From NCBI GenBank assembly GCA_903927905.1, contig CAIYOY010000187.1, forward strand, positions 1-48,347: a stretch of DNA of 48,347 bases, given 5' to 3'. The notes beneath the pieces are model-generated. The model saw only the letters and a list, made by a program, of their open reading frames with translations, had not been told where the DNA came from and ran no database searches. Shown piece by piece: positions 37,460-46,558 of this stretch. The stretch is from an uncultured Verrucomicrobiales bacterium (lineage in GTDB: Bacteria > Verrucomicrobiota > Verrucomicrobiia > Limisphaerales > Palsa-1400). Both the position numbers and the translations under genes were made by a program. Numbering within the stretch: position 1 is the first letter of the stretch; each line of letters starts with the position of its first letter.

Positions 37460-40081
37460 ATGATAAAAATGCGTAACGTTTGCTTTTCCATTGTGTTCAC
37501 TTTGTTGATTCCGGCCACAGTTATGGCTGAACCAGTTTCCGTGCCCGTCAATCAAATCCTTCAACCGGCCGGGCTTCAGGTTGACCTGTCCGGTTTACGC
37601 CCGCAAGTCATCGCCCTCAGTCCCGATGGAAAAATCCTCGCCACCTCCGGCAAGACCGGCGAACTGATCGTTCTCACGCCGGACACCGGGAAAATTCTTC
37701 AGCGCGTGGCGCTGCCCTCGGATTCTCTGAAAGTCCAGGAAGCCGTTTCTCCGCGCATCCTCGCGCCGGATCGAAACGGCCAGGTGAGCTACAACGGTCT
37801 GGTCTTTTCCCCCGATGGCTCGCGCCTCTACCTTTCCGCCGTCAATGGCAGTATTAAAGTTTTTGGGATCAATGCCCATCACATCGTGCAAGCGTTGGGC
37901 TCTTTTGTCCTGGCCCCTCATAGTGGCCGCCACCATGCCAGCGAAATCCCCACCGGCCTCGCGCTTTCTCCCGATGGCAAAAAACTTTACGTCGCCTTGA
38001 ACGTCGCCAATCAACTGGCCGAACTCGAGGCTGCCACCGGGAAAATTTTGCGTGAATTCAACGTGGGCAATCTTCCCTATGGCGTGGTCTTGGCCAACGG
38101 AAAAATTTACGTCAGCAACTGGGGTGGACGCCGCGTGGATGCCACCAGCTTCACGGGAAAAATTGGCTCGACCGGAACCGTTCGCGTGGACGCACGGCAC
38201 ATCGCCAATGAAGGCTCTGTCACCATTGTAGATTTGACACTCGGCAAAGTTAAAAAAGAAATCATGGTCGGGCTGCATCCTTCCGCTGTCGCGGTGTCGC
38301 CGGACGGACGCCACATGGTCGTGGCCAATGATAACAGCGATTCCGTCACTGTGATTGACACGCGCACCGATGAAATTGTCGAAACCATTTCGCTTCGTTG
38401 GCATGACGGCGATCTTTTCGGCGCCAGCCCAAACGCGCTGACTTTCGATGCCAAAGGAAAAAATCTCTATGTCTGCAATGGCGGACAAAACGCTGTGGCC
38501 GTCGTCGCTTTCGATCCCGGCAAATCCAAAATCCTTGGCCTCATCCCCACTGGCTGGTTCCCCGGCGCGATCACTTACGATGCCGAACGCCGAGCGGTTT
38601 ACGTGGCCAATATCAAAGGCAAAGGTTCCGGCCAACCAGACGCCGAGGGGCACAAAGGTGAATTTAATTCACACCAATTTTTCGGCACACTTTCCCTGAT
38701 CCCCCTCGGTGGCAAAAGCGAATTGGAAAAACAAACCACCGTTGTCCTCGAAAGTTTTCGGCGCGAAGTGATTGAACAAGCGATGCTCCCGCCACGAGCG
38801 GACGCCAAACCAAAACCCGTGCCCGAACGCTCCAGTGAACCCAGCCCGATCAAACACGTCATTTATATCATCAAAGAAAATCGCACCTACGACCAGGTTC
38901 TTGGCGACATGAAAGAAGGCAACGGCAATTCCGATCTGTGTGTCTTTGGTGAGAGGGTCACGCCTAACCAGCACAAGATGTCCCGCGAGTTTGTCCTGCT
39001 GGACAATACTTGCTGTTCCGGCGTGTTGAGCGCCGATGGCCATCAATGGTGCGATGAATCCATGGCCACCGCTTACATGGAAAAATCTTTTTGCGGTTTT
39101 CCGCGCAGCTATCCCGATGGCATGGACGGCGGGGTGGATTCCATGGCTTATTCGCCCGCCGGTTTTATTTGGGACAATGTTTTGTCGCACGGCCAGACCA
39201 TGCGCAATTACGGCGAGTTCACCAGTGGCGGCGTGCGCTGGCGCGATCCAAAGAGAAAAGGTGAGCCAAGTTTTGTTGACGCCTATCAGGATTTTTTAAA
39301 AGGCGGCAATCAAACCGTGGTTTATTCGCGGGCTAACATTCCCACTTTTGCGCCCTACCTCGCGACCAACAGCGTCGGCTGGAGCATGGAAGTACCCGAC
39401 GTTTTTCGCGCGGCTAAATTCAGCGAAGATCTGAAACGATTCGAACACGAGGACGCGATGCCGAATTTCATCATCATGTGCCTGCCCAATGACCACACCT
39501 CTGGCACCAGGGAACGCGGGCCGACCCCGGCGGCGCGCGTGGCGGATAACGATCTCGCCATGGGCCAGATTCTCGAGGCGTTGAGTCACAGTATTTTTTG
39601 GAAGGACACCTGTCTTTTTGCCATCGAGGACGATCCGCAGGCGGGTTGGGACCATGTCAGCAGCTATCGCACGACCGCCTATGTCGCCAGTGCTTACACC
39701 AAGCGTCACACGACCATTCATCACAGTTACAATCAAACCAGCGTGATCCGCACGATGGAATTGATCCTCGGACTTCCGCCCATGAACCAAATGGACGCCA
39801 GCGCCACCCCGATGTTCGAGTGTTTCACCGATGTGCCAGATTTGACACCGTTCAACGCCGTGCCGAATCAAATCCCGCTCGACCAATTGAATCCGCTGGC
39901 GCGAAATATCGGCGATCCGCAAAAACGTCTGTATGCGCTGACGTCAAATAGATTACCGTTGCGCGAAGCGGACAAATGTCCGGAGGATTTGTTGAATCGG
40001 ATTTTGTGGAACGCGCAAAAGGGATCGGCACCGTATCCGGTCTGGGCCATCACTCCCGGAGCGAAAGACGCGGACGATTGA
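37460..40081 (+). CDS. Bifunctional YncE-type beta-propeller / phosphoesterase protein
   Basis: An 873-aa exported fusion protein. A signal peptide (MRNVCFSIVFTLLIPATVMA) is followed by a YVTN/YncE-type seven-bladed propeller (about 30-430; repeated ALSPDGKxL motifs such as VALSPDGKILATSG, VFSPDGSRLYLS, LALSPDGKKLYVAL) and a phosphoesterase domain of the acid phosphatase/phospholipase C type (about 463-850), with IKENRTYDQ, a DNTCCSGVLSADGHQW region, LPNDHTSG and EDDPQAGWDH that hold the likely metal ligands. The substrate is unknown. Two nearby ATGs (37460 and 37469) are possible; 37469 gives the cleaner signal peptide. It is divergent from the PQQ-propeller unit. Confidence 0.9.
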   Translation: MIKMRNVCFSIVFTLLIPATVMAEPVSVPVNQILQPAGLQVDLSGLRPQVIALSPDGKILATSGKTGELIVLTPDTGKILQRVALPSDSLKVQEAVSPRILAPDRNGQVSYNGLVFSPDGSRLYLSAVNGSIKVFGINAHHIVQALGSFVLAPHSGRHHASEIPTGLALSPDGKKLYVALNVANQLAELEAATGKILREFNVGNLPYGVVLANGKIYVSNWGGRRVDATSFTGKIGSTGTVRVDARHIANEGSVTIVDLTLGKVKKEIMVGLHPSAVAVSPDGRHMVVANDNSDSVTVIDTRTDEIVETISLRWHDGDLFGASPNALTFDAKGKNLYVCNGGQNAVAVVAFDPGKSKILGLIPTGWFPGAITYDAERRAVYVANIKGKGSGQPDAEGHKGEFNSHQFFGTLSLIPLGGKSELEKQTTVVLESFRREVIEQAMLPPRADAKPKPVPERSSEPSPIKHVIYIIKENRTYDQVLGDMKEGNGNSDLCVFGERVTPNQHKMSREFVLLDNTCCSGVLSADGHQWCDESMATAYMEKSFCGFPRSYPDGMDGGVDSMAYSPAGFIWDNVLSHGQTMRNYGEFTSGGVRWRDPKRKGEPSFVDAYQDFLKGGNQTVVYSRANIPTFAPYLATNSVGWSMEVPDVFRAAKFSEDLKRFEHEDAMPNFIIMCLPNDHTSGTRERGPTPAARVADNDLAMGQILEALSHSIFWKDTCLFAIEDDPQAGWDHVSSYRTTAYVASAYTKRHTTIHHSYNQTSVIRTMELILGLPPMNQMDASATPMFECFTDVPDLTPFNAVPNQIPLDQLNPLARNIGDPQKRLYALTSNRLPLREADKCPEDLLNRILWNAQKGSAPYPVWAITPGAKDADD

Positions 40082-40096
40082 GCATCCACGCCAGAA

Positions 40097-40519
40097 TCAG
40101 CGCGCGTTGGCGTTGGCATTGACGCGGTCATCTTCGTCGAAGAAATCCCTTAGTTTCAACATCATGATGGCGGCAAGAGATAACGCAAACACCGCAAATG
40201 AAAGACCAGTCATCAACTCCGCCAACTTGCTCACCGGAATAAAACGCAAGGGGTAAAGAAAGGCGGCGATTCCGCCAAAGGTCATCACCGTGGAAGCGAT
40301 CATCCTCCAAATGGGACGGGTAGTCTCAAAGATAATTTTCCAGAAGATCAAGCCAATGCTCGTGCCGACAATGAAAGCCACGAACGTAAACAGGGAGGTT
40401 TTAAAGGAATAATCGGCCTGCAAGGCCTGCAAAGCCGCCAGGATGGCCCCGGCGGGAAGTGAACTGCCCCAGATCATGATTTGTTTGAACTCCCGATCTT
40501 TGTTAATTGGCGCATTCAT
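40097..40519 (-). CDS. Hypothetical four-helix membrane protein
   Basis: A 140-aa protein with four predicted transmembrane helices (about residues 16-33, 42-66, 73-91 and 100-122) and a charged tail DFFDEDDRVNANANAR. No family is recognised. The frame opens to an ATG at 40537, but a promoter (TTTACA-N16-TATACT) overlaps that codon, so the ATG at 40519 (MNAPINKD) is preferred and would be read from a nearly leaderless mRNA. It is convergent with the phosphoesterase gene, 15 bases apart, and divergent from the ceramidase-like gene. Confidence 0.75.
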   Translation of the reverse strand: MNAPINKDREFKQIMIWGSSLPAGAILAALQALQADYSFKTSLFTFVAFIVGTSIGLIFWKIIFETTRPIWRMIASTVMTFGGIAAFLYPLRFIPVSKLAELMTGLSFAVFALSLAAIMMLKLRDFFDEDDRVNANANAR

Positions 40520-40526
40520 AATTATG

Positions 40527-40554
40527 AGTATAGCCATGTAATTAGTTTTGTAAA
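40527..40554 (-). promoter_or_regulatory. Promoter of the four-helix membrane protein gene
   Basis: On the minus strand TTTACA (40554-40549) and TATACT (40532-40527) are 16 bases apart. The -10 box ends 7 bases before the ATG at 40519, so transcription should begin at or next to the start codon. The spacer is AT-rich and also serves the divergent gene. Confidence 0.55.
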
Positions 40555-40650
40555 TATGTAATTCATATAATATAAGTTCTTCTAATTTAACTATTCGGAT
40601 GGAAAATTGCTTTTAATTCACTCTCGAGGCATGGTGGCTAGGTGAAAAAT

Positions 40651-42039
40651 ATGATCCTTATATTCTGCCGCAGTTGTTTTGTCTTTGTCTTGAGCAGCGC
40701 TTGTTTTGGTGCGGACGGAGCCGGCTGGAAGGCCGGCACTGCCCGAGCCAATATCACTCCGACTGAGCCAATGTGGCTGGCGGGGTATGGCTCGCGAACC
40801 AACGTCTCGGATGGCAAAGTGATGGATCTATGGATCAAGGCTCTCGCGCTGGAAGACGCCAAAGGACATCGGGCGGTGATTTTGACAAGCGATCTGCTGG
40901 GGATTCCGCAGTCCATTTATCAACACAGTTGCGCGGAGTTGCGGAAAAAATTCAAGCTCAAGCCGGACCAGATCATTTTGTCGGCGTCGCACTCGCATTG
41001 CACGCCAGTGGTGGATGGAGCGTTGAACGATGTTTATCCCTTGAACGACGAGCAGCGCAAGGTCATTAAAAATTACGCCATTAAATTGGAAGGACAGATT
41101 GTGGAAACAGTCGGCCAGGCACTGGCGGACCTGGCTCCGGCCCGGCTGGCCGGAGGACAAGGGACGGCAGATTTCGCGGTGAATCGCCGGGAGAATCCTG
41201 AAAAAGAAGTCCCGAAGTTGCGGGCGCAGGGCGCCTTGAAAGGGCCGACGGATCATTCGGTCCCGGTGCTGGCGGTTTATTTGCCCGATGGGAAATTGAA
41301 GGCGGTGTTATTCGGCTACGCCTGTCACAACACGGTGATGAGCTATAACAAATGGTCGGGCGACTACGCAGGGTTCGCGCAATTGGCCCTGGAGAAAAAT
41401 CATCCCGAAACCACCGCGATGTTTTTTATGGGGTGCGGCGGCGACCAAAACCCGTTGCCGCGCAATCGGCAGGAATTTGCGGAAAATTACGGCAAAAAGC
41501 TGGCCGCGGGAGTTGAGAGCGCTTTGGCGCTGTCACCGAAAAATCTCTCACCGGAACTGAAGACTTCCTTGGAAATGGTGACCCTGCCGTTGGGGCCGCT
41601 GCCTTCGGAGGCGGAGTTGGAAAAACTGACAGCCAATAAAGCTCCCGGCACCCATCGTTGGGCCGAACGGATGCTGTCCGAGCAAAAGGCCGGAAAAACA
41701 TTCATCCGTGATTATCCTTTCCCGGTGCAGGCGTGGAAATTCGGCGGGGAACAATTGCTGGTGACATTGGGCGGCGAGCCGGTGGTGGATTACGCCCTTA
41801 AATTTAAAAAAGAATTCGGCGCGCAAACCTGGGTGGCGGGTTATTGCAACGATGTGATGAATTATATTCCAACGCGTCGGGTGTTGGATGAAGACAAACC
41901 CGGTTCCATGAAACCTGGCTGGGGTTACGAAGGTTCGCGGGCCACCACGGTTTATGGCCTGCCGGCGTTGCGGTGGGGCGATGAGGTGGAAGATCTGATC
42001 ACGGCCAGTGCGAAGCGCGTGGTGGAAAAAGCACAATGA
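40651..42039 (+). CDS. Neutral/alkaline ceramidase-like exported hydrolase
   Basis: A 462-aa exported protein of the neutral/alkaline non-lysosomal ceramidase N-terminal domain family (zinc amidases). After the signal peptide (ILIFCRSCFVFVLSSACFGA) comes the family start AGTARANITPTEPMWLAGYG. The zinc-site histidines are in SASHSHCTP (about 113-121) and YACHNTVM (about 223-230), and the nearby GCGGDQNP motif is typical. The C-terminal domain of full ceramidases is absent, as in most bacterial homologs of this lineage, which may act on other amides. The ATG at 40651 is chosen over the GTG at 40642 because AGGTGA is a good Shine-Dalgarno sequence for it. Confidence 0.9.
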   Translation: MILIFCRSCFVFVLSSACFGADGAGWKAGTARANITPTEPMWLAGYGSRTNVSDGKVMDLWIKALALEDAKGHRAVILTSDLLGIPQSIYQHSCAELRKKFKLKPDQIILSASHSHCTPVVDGALNDVYPLNDEQRKVIKNYAIKLEGQIVETVGQALADLAPARLAGGQGTADFAVNRRENPEKEVPKLRAQGALKGPTDHSVPVLAVYLPDGKLKAVLFGYACHNTVMSYNKWSGDYAGFAQLALEKNHPETTAMFFMGCGGDQNPLPRNRQEFAENYGKKLAAGVESALALSPKNLSPELKTSLEMVTLPLGPLPSEAELEKLTANKAPGTHRWAERMLSEQKAGKTFIRDYPFPVQAWKFGGEQLLVTLGGEPVVDYALKFKKEFGAQTWVAGYCNDVMNYIPTRRVLDEDKPGSMKPGWGYEGSRATTVYGLPALRWGDEVEDLITASAKRVVEKAQ

Positions 42040-42049
42040 AATTCCGCCC

Positions 42050-43348
42050 TTAGGCTTTGCCGCGGCCAATGCTCTTGTAGAGAAAACCGAGTTTTTCCAT
42101 TTCAGCGGGGTCGAATAAATTGCGGCCATCGAATAGAATCGGGTGGGTCAATGCCTTCCGCGCCTTTTCCAAATCCAACTTTTTGAACTCAGGCCATTCG
42201 GTGGCGATGATTAACGCATCGCAGCCTTCGGCGACGGCGTTCATGTCTTCCACGTAGGTCACGTTTTTTAAAACCGCTTTGGCTTTTTCCATCGCTTGAG
42301 GATCGTACACGCGCAGCGCAGCGCCCTCTTTTTGCAAACGCTGGCAAAGATCAATCGCCGGGGACATGCGGACGTCGTCGGTGTTTTGCTTGAAAGCCAA
42401 GCCGAGGACGCCGAGTTTTTTGCCTTTCAAGACCCACAAGGTTTCCAGAATCTTTTTGACGAACCGATCCATTTGATCGGCGTTGATGCGCTGGACTTCT
42501 TTCAACAAATTGAAATCGTAGCCAAGCGTTTCGGAAATTTGGATAAAGGCGCTGAGGTCTTTCGGAAAACAACTGCCGCCGAAACCGAGGGAGGCATCGA
42601 GGAATTTGCGGCCGATGCGCACGTCCATGCCCATGCCGTTGGCCACTTCCTGGACGTTGGCGCCGGAACGTTCGCACAGGATCGAGATGGCGTTGATGTA
42701 GGAAATTTTCAGGGCGAGAAAGGAATTGGCGGCGTGCTTGATCAATTCGGCGGAATTGATGTCGGTGACGATGATCGGTGCTTTGTACGGCGCATAAACT
42801 TCCTGCATGGCTTTGACTGGGCGTTGCGAGGTCACGCCGATGACGACGCGGTCGGGTTTCATGAAGTCGTCCACGGCAAAACCTTCGCGCAAAAATTCCG
42901 GGTTGCTGACGACGTCGAAATCCACCTTGGCTTTGCAATAACGCTTGATGGTTTCGGCGACTTTTTCACCGGTCTTGACCGGGACGGTGCTTTTGTCCAC
43001 GACGATTTTGTAAGCGGTCATGGCCCCGGCGATTTCGCGCGAGACGCTTTCAATAAAACTTAAATCCACCGAGCCATCGGCGTGGGCGGGGGTGGGGACG
43101 GCGATGAAGATGACGTCGGAATTCGCGACGCCTTCGTCGGTGCTGGAGGTAAAACTGAGGCGACCGGCGGCGACGTTCTTTTTGACCAGCTCTTCAAGGC
43201 CTGGCTCGTAGATCGGCATGCCGCCGGCTTTGAGCATCTTGACCTTTTCGGCGTCTTTATCCACGCAGATGACGTGGTGTCCTGCTTCGGCGAAACATGT
43301 GCCGGTGACCAATCCAACGTAGCCTGTTCCGATAATGGTGAGTTTCAT
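42050..43348 (-). CDS. ugd: UDP-glucose/GDP-mannose 6-dehydrogenase
   Basis: A 432-aa nucleotide-sugar dehydrogenase that oxidises UDP-glucose to UDP-glucuronate with two NAD, supplying acidic sugars for polysaccharides. The NAD site is at the start (IIGTGYVGLVTG), the catalytic cysteine is in GFGGSCFPKDL (about C259), and the C-terminal UDP-binding domain has GLAFKQNTDDVRMSPA. Length is standard. UDP-glucose is likelier than GDP-mannose from overall look, but this is not certain. It is convergent with the ceramidase-like gene; a repeat-rich spacer lies before it. Confidence 0.95.
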   Translation of the reverse strand: MKLTIIGTGYVGLVTGTCFAEAGHHVICVDKDAEKVKMLKAGGMPIYEPGLEELVKKNVAAGRLSFTSSTDEGVANSDVIFIAVPTPAHADGSVDLSFIESVSREIAGAMTAYKIVVDKSTVPVKTGEKVAETIKRYCKAKVDFDVVSNPEFLREGFAVDDFMKPDRVVIGVTSQRPVKAMQEVYAPYKAPIIVTDINSAELIKHAANSFLALKISYINAISILCERSGANVQEVANGMGMDVRIGRKFLDASLGFGGSCFPKDLSAFIQISETLGYDFNLLKEVQRINADQMDRFVKKILETLWVLKGKKLGVLGLAFKQNTDDVRMSPAIDLCQRLQKEGAALRVYDPQAMEKAKAVLKNVTYVEDMNAVAEGCDALIIATEWPEFKKLDLEKARKALTHPILFDGRNLFDPAEMEKLGFLYKSIGRGKA

Positions 43349-43393
43349 GGATTTTTAAAAAGTAGAGCGCGTCACTCCGGGCGCGCCGTTTTT

Positions 43394-43472
43394 GTCCCGT
43401 AGGGACGCCTGAGAATAGCCCGGCATTTCAATGCCGGGTAGGAATAGTAAAAAATTTAAGTCCCGAAGGGAC
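43394..43472. repeat. Composite REP-like repeat
   Basis: Two direct repeats starting GTCCCG(T/A)AGGGACG(C/G)CTGA (43394 and 43460), each with its own small palindrome, flank the hairpin CCCGGCAT-TTCA-ATGCCGGG (43419-43438). This is a REP-like unit of the kind seen many times in genomes of this group; it lies in the ugd-aquaporin spacer. Confidence 0.75.
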
Positions 43473-43531
43473 GGCTGAATTTCTCTTCCTTTGCTTCCCT
43501 GAAATAATTTTTTTGCAGGTTTCATGGTGAA

Positions 43532-43547
43532 GCGGCATAAATGCCGC
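43532..43547. repeat. Short perfect hairpin next to the aquaporin gene end
   Basis: GCGGCAT-AA-ATGCCGC is a perfect palindromic hairpin 9 bases after the aquaporin stop. No T tract follows in the direction of the gene, so it looks more like a second REP-type sequence than a terminator, though it could slow RNA polymerase or protect the mRNA end. Confidence 0.6.
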
Positions 43548-43556
43548 GCTCCTCTT

Positions 43557-44216
43557 CTACGCTGCCTCGTCCTGCTTGATCAAGCAGCGGCCATAAACAA
43601 GACCGGCGATCGCGCCGCCGAGCATCGGTCCAATCCAATAAACGAGATGATTATTCCAATGCCCGCTGGCCAGGGCCGGGCCGAACGTGCGGGCCGGATT
43701 CATGGCCGCGCCTGAAATTGGTCCGCCAAAAAGAATATCCAGCGCCACAGTCAAACCAATGGCCAAGCCACCGATCTTTGGCGCCCGCGCATCCACGGCT
43801 GAACCATAGACCACGAAAACCAGGAAAAATGTCAGGACCGCTTCCACCAATATACCGGTGGTCACACTGACGCCGGAGCCGAGATCCGGCGTTCCAGCGG
43901 CGACAATTTCCGGTTTAAAAATCGCCAACAACAGGAAACCAGCCGCAGCCGCGCCCGCCAACTGGGCGATCCAGTAGGCCACCGCTGTTTTAATATCCAC
44001 TTTCCCGCCGATGAGCAGACCGAACGTCACCGCCGGATTCAAATGTCCGCCAGAAATTCCGCCCGTGGCCGAAACCATGACGGCAATCGCCAGCCCGTGG
44101 GCCAGTGCCACACCGAGAAGCCCGGGATTATTCGCGATTGCGCCCACGCCAATGAAAATGAGCGTGAACGTTCCGATAAATTCCGCAATGCACTGCTTGG
44201 TTGTTTTGCAACACAT
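43557..44216 (-). CDS. Aquaporin (MIP family channel)
   Basis: A 219-aa inner-membrane channel of the major intrinsic protein family with six helices and both NPA boxes (GGHLNPAVTFG and GAAMNPARTFGP). The arginine after the second NPA is present as part of the selectivity filter, and the lack of the long glycerol-facilitator insertions suggests a water or small-solute channel. A Shine-Dalgarno sequence AAAGGA lies 10 bases before the ATG. It follows the TPR membrane protein gene after 21 bases and may share its transcript. Confidence 0.95.
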   Translation of the reverse strand: MCCKTTKQCIAEFIGTFTLIFIGVGAIANNPGLLGVALAHGLAIAVMVSATGGISGGHLNPAVTFGLLIGGKVDIKTAVAYWIAQLAGAAAAGFLLLAIFKPEIVAAGTPDLGSGVSVTTGILVEAVLTFFLVFVVYGSAVDARAPKIGGLAIGLTVALDILFGGPISGAAMNPARTFGPALASGHWNNHLVYWIGPMLGGAIAGLVYGRCLIKQDEAA

Positions 44217-44237
44217 GGGACTGATCCTTTTGTTGGA

Positions 44238-45014
44238 TTATTGGGATTGTTTCGGTGACACCAACACACCCGGCGCGGGCGTCGGCGTCGCGCCTGGAGC
44301 TTGCGGCGCAGACATCTTGATGGTCGGCGCGCTTTGCGTGGGGGCGGCCTTGTTCAATTCCGGATGGCGCGCCAGCAACATGACCTGGCGTTCACGAGCT
44401 TCCGCCGCGAACGGGTCATATTGATTCATGCTCTTGGCCAGGTCGTCGTAATTCTTCAACGCCATATCCAGCTTGTTCTGCTCTTCATACAACCGGCCGA
44501 GGGTCAACTTCACCGGGGAGGCGATATTGGCTGACGAAGCATAACGCGTCAGCAATTCCGAATACTTGTTGATCGCTTCGGTCGCTTGCCCGCCCGCTTC
44601 CAGGCTGGCGGCGATGCCCACGCTCGCCTGCGGAACCAACGCGCTCCCGGGGTGGTCGTTGATGAACTTGGAAAATTGCGTCTGGGCCTCGGCATACTTG
44701 CCTTCGTCAAACAGCGTGCTGGCGGTGAGCAATTCGGCCTGTTCCCCGGCGCTGGTGTCGGGATAATCCGTCGCGATCTTCTGCAAGGTGGCGGACGGCA
44801 CCGGGGCTTTGGAGGACAAAACGGGCGCGTAAGTGAATAGTTGATCATTGGCGTTGGATTCGTCCTGGCCCTTCTTCCAGGTCACAATCCCCGCGATCAC
44901 ACCGACGGCCGCGACGACGCCGAGGCCGATCAGGACTTTCTGGCGATTTTTACTCAACCAGTCGATCCACTTATACATATCTAATGCTGACGATTCTGTT
45001 GTTTGGGCATCCAT
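44238..45014 (-). CDS. Membrane-anchored TPR protein (YfgM/TPR_21-like)
   Basis: A 258-aa protein with a short cytoplasmic start, one transmembrane helix (VLIGLGVVAAVGVIAGIV, about 29-46) and a periplasmic domain of TPR-like repeats (LFDEGKYAEAQTQFSKFINDHPGS; GGQATEAINKYSELLTRY; EQNKLDMALKNYDDLAK). The layout resembles YfgM and the TPR_21 family, which assist periplasmic chaperones. The C-terminus is a Pro/Ala/Thr-rich tail. It starts about 110 bases after the secreted-protein gene and is followed by aquaporin. Confidence 0.82.
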   Translation of the reverse strand: MDAQTTESSALDMYKWIDWLSKNRQKVLIGLGVVAAVGVIAGIVTWKKGQDESNANDQLFTYAPVLSSKAPVPSATLQKIATDYPDTSAGEQAELLTASTLFDEGKYAEAQTQFSKFINDHPGSALVPQASVGIAASLEAGGQATEAINKYSELLTRYASSANIASPVKLTLGRLYEEQNKLDMALKNYDDLAKSMNQYDPFAAEARERQVMLLARHPELNKAAPTQSAPTIKMSAPQAPGATPTPAPGVLVSPKQSQ

Positions 45015-45125
45015 AATTTAGAGCCGGGAATCATTGGTGGAACAGCCCGAAAAGGCAAGCTTAAACGGGCTTTTGGTTTTCCTTCCATGACAACACCTTG
45101 CACCGCCCTCCCTTTTCGGCCCTTT

Positions 45126-46073
45126 TTAATTTTGCCCCTGAAGCCGATAAAACAATTGCCGGTTTGTGGTGTAATTGGTGAATGTCCAAAAACCGTTGTT
45201 CACAGATGGAGTGCCACTAACGTTTGTCCATGATCCATTCACGTTGGCAGTTGCATAAAGAGTCAAATTGCTAAATACCGCAGGCCAGGTAATGACCGAG
45301 TTGGTCGCGGCGGAGCGAATTTTTAACGAGGCCAAAGGCCCGGGAGAAAGAAATTGTATCCCGCTCCCACCGCCGGATGAAGTGGTTCGGGAGATGGTAA
45401 ACCGATCAATATTCCGATCGGCCCTTAACTCACATATATCCTCAAATAAATCCAGATTGGTTCCAGAAGTTAAAGTCTGAGCTGCGGCATTCCAAACTGG
45501 CCATCTAGAATCCGGCAACGTGCCGACGTGGCCGGAATAATTTGTGAACAACCAACCGGTCATATTAACCGCCTGATACGATATGCCGTTGCGGATATAA
45601 GCCTGCAAAGTATAGGCGTCTTGACTGTCAATATCGGTCAAAATAATTCTGTCATTCGGCGTCAACGGCGAAGCAAAATCAAACTGCATGGTTACGGTGG
45701 CGTTAAATGTCAGAAAAAAAGTGTTGATGAATCCATTGGTGCCATTTCCCGTCCCATTATTGGTTTTGCCCTGGAATTGAGTGATATACCACGGGTTGTT
45801 CCCTGGCAATGTTTCGCCGAAATTTAACATGATAAGGCCTCCGGGCGGACCTGAAACTGCCGTTATGGATACATCGTTGGTTTGCTTGAAACTGGTGACG
45901 AAAACGCCACCCGCCGATAATACTGAAAATGCATCAGCACCTGAATCATTGATCCAATGGACGACAGATTCGTTCTGCGCTTGTGCGCTGGACATCAAAC
46001 CAAACAAAAACAACAGGCTCCCGAGAAACCGCCATTTATTTAATCGGGTTTCAAAAGCTTTGATTGCTGCCAT
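45126..46073 (-). CDS. Hypothetical secreted protein with verrucomicrobial C-terminal beta domain
   Basis: A 315-aa exported protein with a signal peptide ending LFGLMSSAQA (about residues 14-33). The mature part is beta-rich and full of Asn, Thr and Gly. The C-terminal 70 residues (SLKIRSAATNSVITWPAVFS, LTLYATANVNGSWTNVSGTP and the ending RQLFYRLQGQN) look like the short beta domain that ends many exported proteins of this phylum, possibly for sorting or surface attachment. No enzyme motif is seen. The frame opens upstream to 46151; the ATG at 46073 is chosen because it places the signal peptide near the start. Confidence 0.75.
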   Translation of the reverse strand: MAAIKAFETRLNKWRFLGSLLFLFGLMSSAQAQNESVVHWINDSGADAFSVLSAGGVFVTSFKQTNDVSITAVSGPPGGLIMLNFGETLPGNNPWYITQFQGKTNNGTGNGTNGFINTFFLTFNATVTMQFDFASPLTPNDRIILTDIDSQDAYTLQAYIRNGISYQAVNMTGWLFTNYSGHVGTLPDSRWPVWNAAAQTLTSGTNLDLFEDICELRADRNIDRFTISRTTSSGGGSGIQFLSPGPLASLKIRSAATNSVITWPAVFSNLTLYATANVNGSWTNVSGTPSVNNGFWTFTNYTTNRQLFYRLQGQN

Positions 46074-46217
46074 GGCTTTATCATCGGACAAAATGTCGGC
46101 TGGCGCAATCATGTTTGGGGCGCATTCTCTGGAAGGGGTACATCGCATCACTGTCTTTTCCCGAGATAACCATTATCAACCAAGGACTTAAATCAGGCCA
46201 ATTCGCTGGATACGATT

Positions 46218-46249
46218 CTCCCTCTCCTCGGAAGAGGGCCGGGGTGAGG
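46218..46249. repeat. Dispersed GAGAGGG/GGGGTGAGG repeat
   Basis: CTCCCTCTCCTCGGAAGAGG followed by GCCGGGGTGAGG. The CCTCT / AGAGG arms form a hairpin. The same kind of sequence is widespread as an intergenic repeat in many Gram-negative genomes. Confidence 0.6.
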
Positions 46250-46271
46250 ACGAGCTTTTAAAATTCTTCCT

Positions 46272-46493
46272 CTAATTTCTCCGCTCTTTCCGACGCCTAA
46301 AATTAAGGACAATGATCAGATGCACCCCTCTGGAAACCGGATCAGCCTCGGCGTTTTGTATCACGCGCCTGTTTATGGTATTGTCATATGAAATTGTCGT
46401 GCAATGATCGGGCCTGAAATTGTGATAACGGTTGATTTCCTCCTCCGCCCGGGTGGCAGAGCCTGCCATCACCGCGCCAGCGGCAAAAAACAA
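46272..46493 (-). pseudogene. Possible small exported protein or remnant
   Basis: A 73-codon frame opens with TTG and reads FFAAGAVMAGSATRAEEE, like the end of a signal peptide and its cleavage site, then a basic C-terminus. The upstream ATGATG is in a different frame, so an intact start is lacking. It may be a decayed exported protein or chance. Confidence 0.25.
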
Positions 46494-46558
46494 ATTTCCA
46501 TCATTTAATATACAAATCTGTCCGTAGCGGTGTCTGTTCAGGTGACGGTTGTCATTTT

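Larger units (their letters stand above)
46152..46558. other. 407-base spacer with a dispersed repeat and a possible decayed gene
   Basis: No firm gene is seen. It contains a CCCTCTCC...GAGGGCCGGGGTGAGG repeat and a 73-codon minus-strand frame that could be a remnant. A TTTAATATA stretch near 46503 could be part of the promoter for the plus-strand gene at 46559. Confidence 0.6.

Noticed and set aside
37595-38653. 352-codon minus-strand open frame inside the YncE/phosphoesterase gene
   Set aside because: Antisense to a well-supported propeller domain; no start signals and no recognisable protein.
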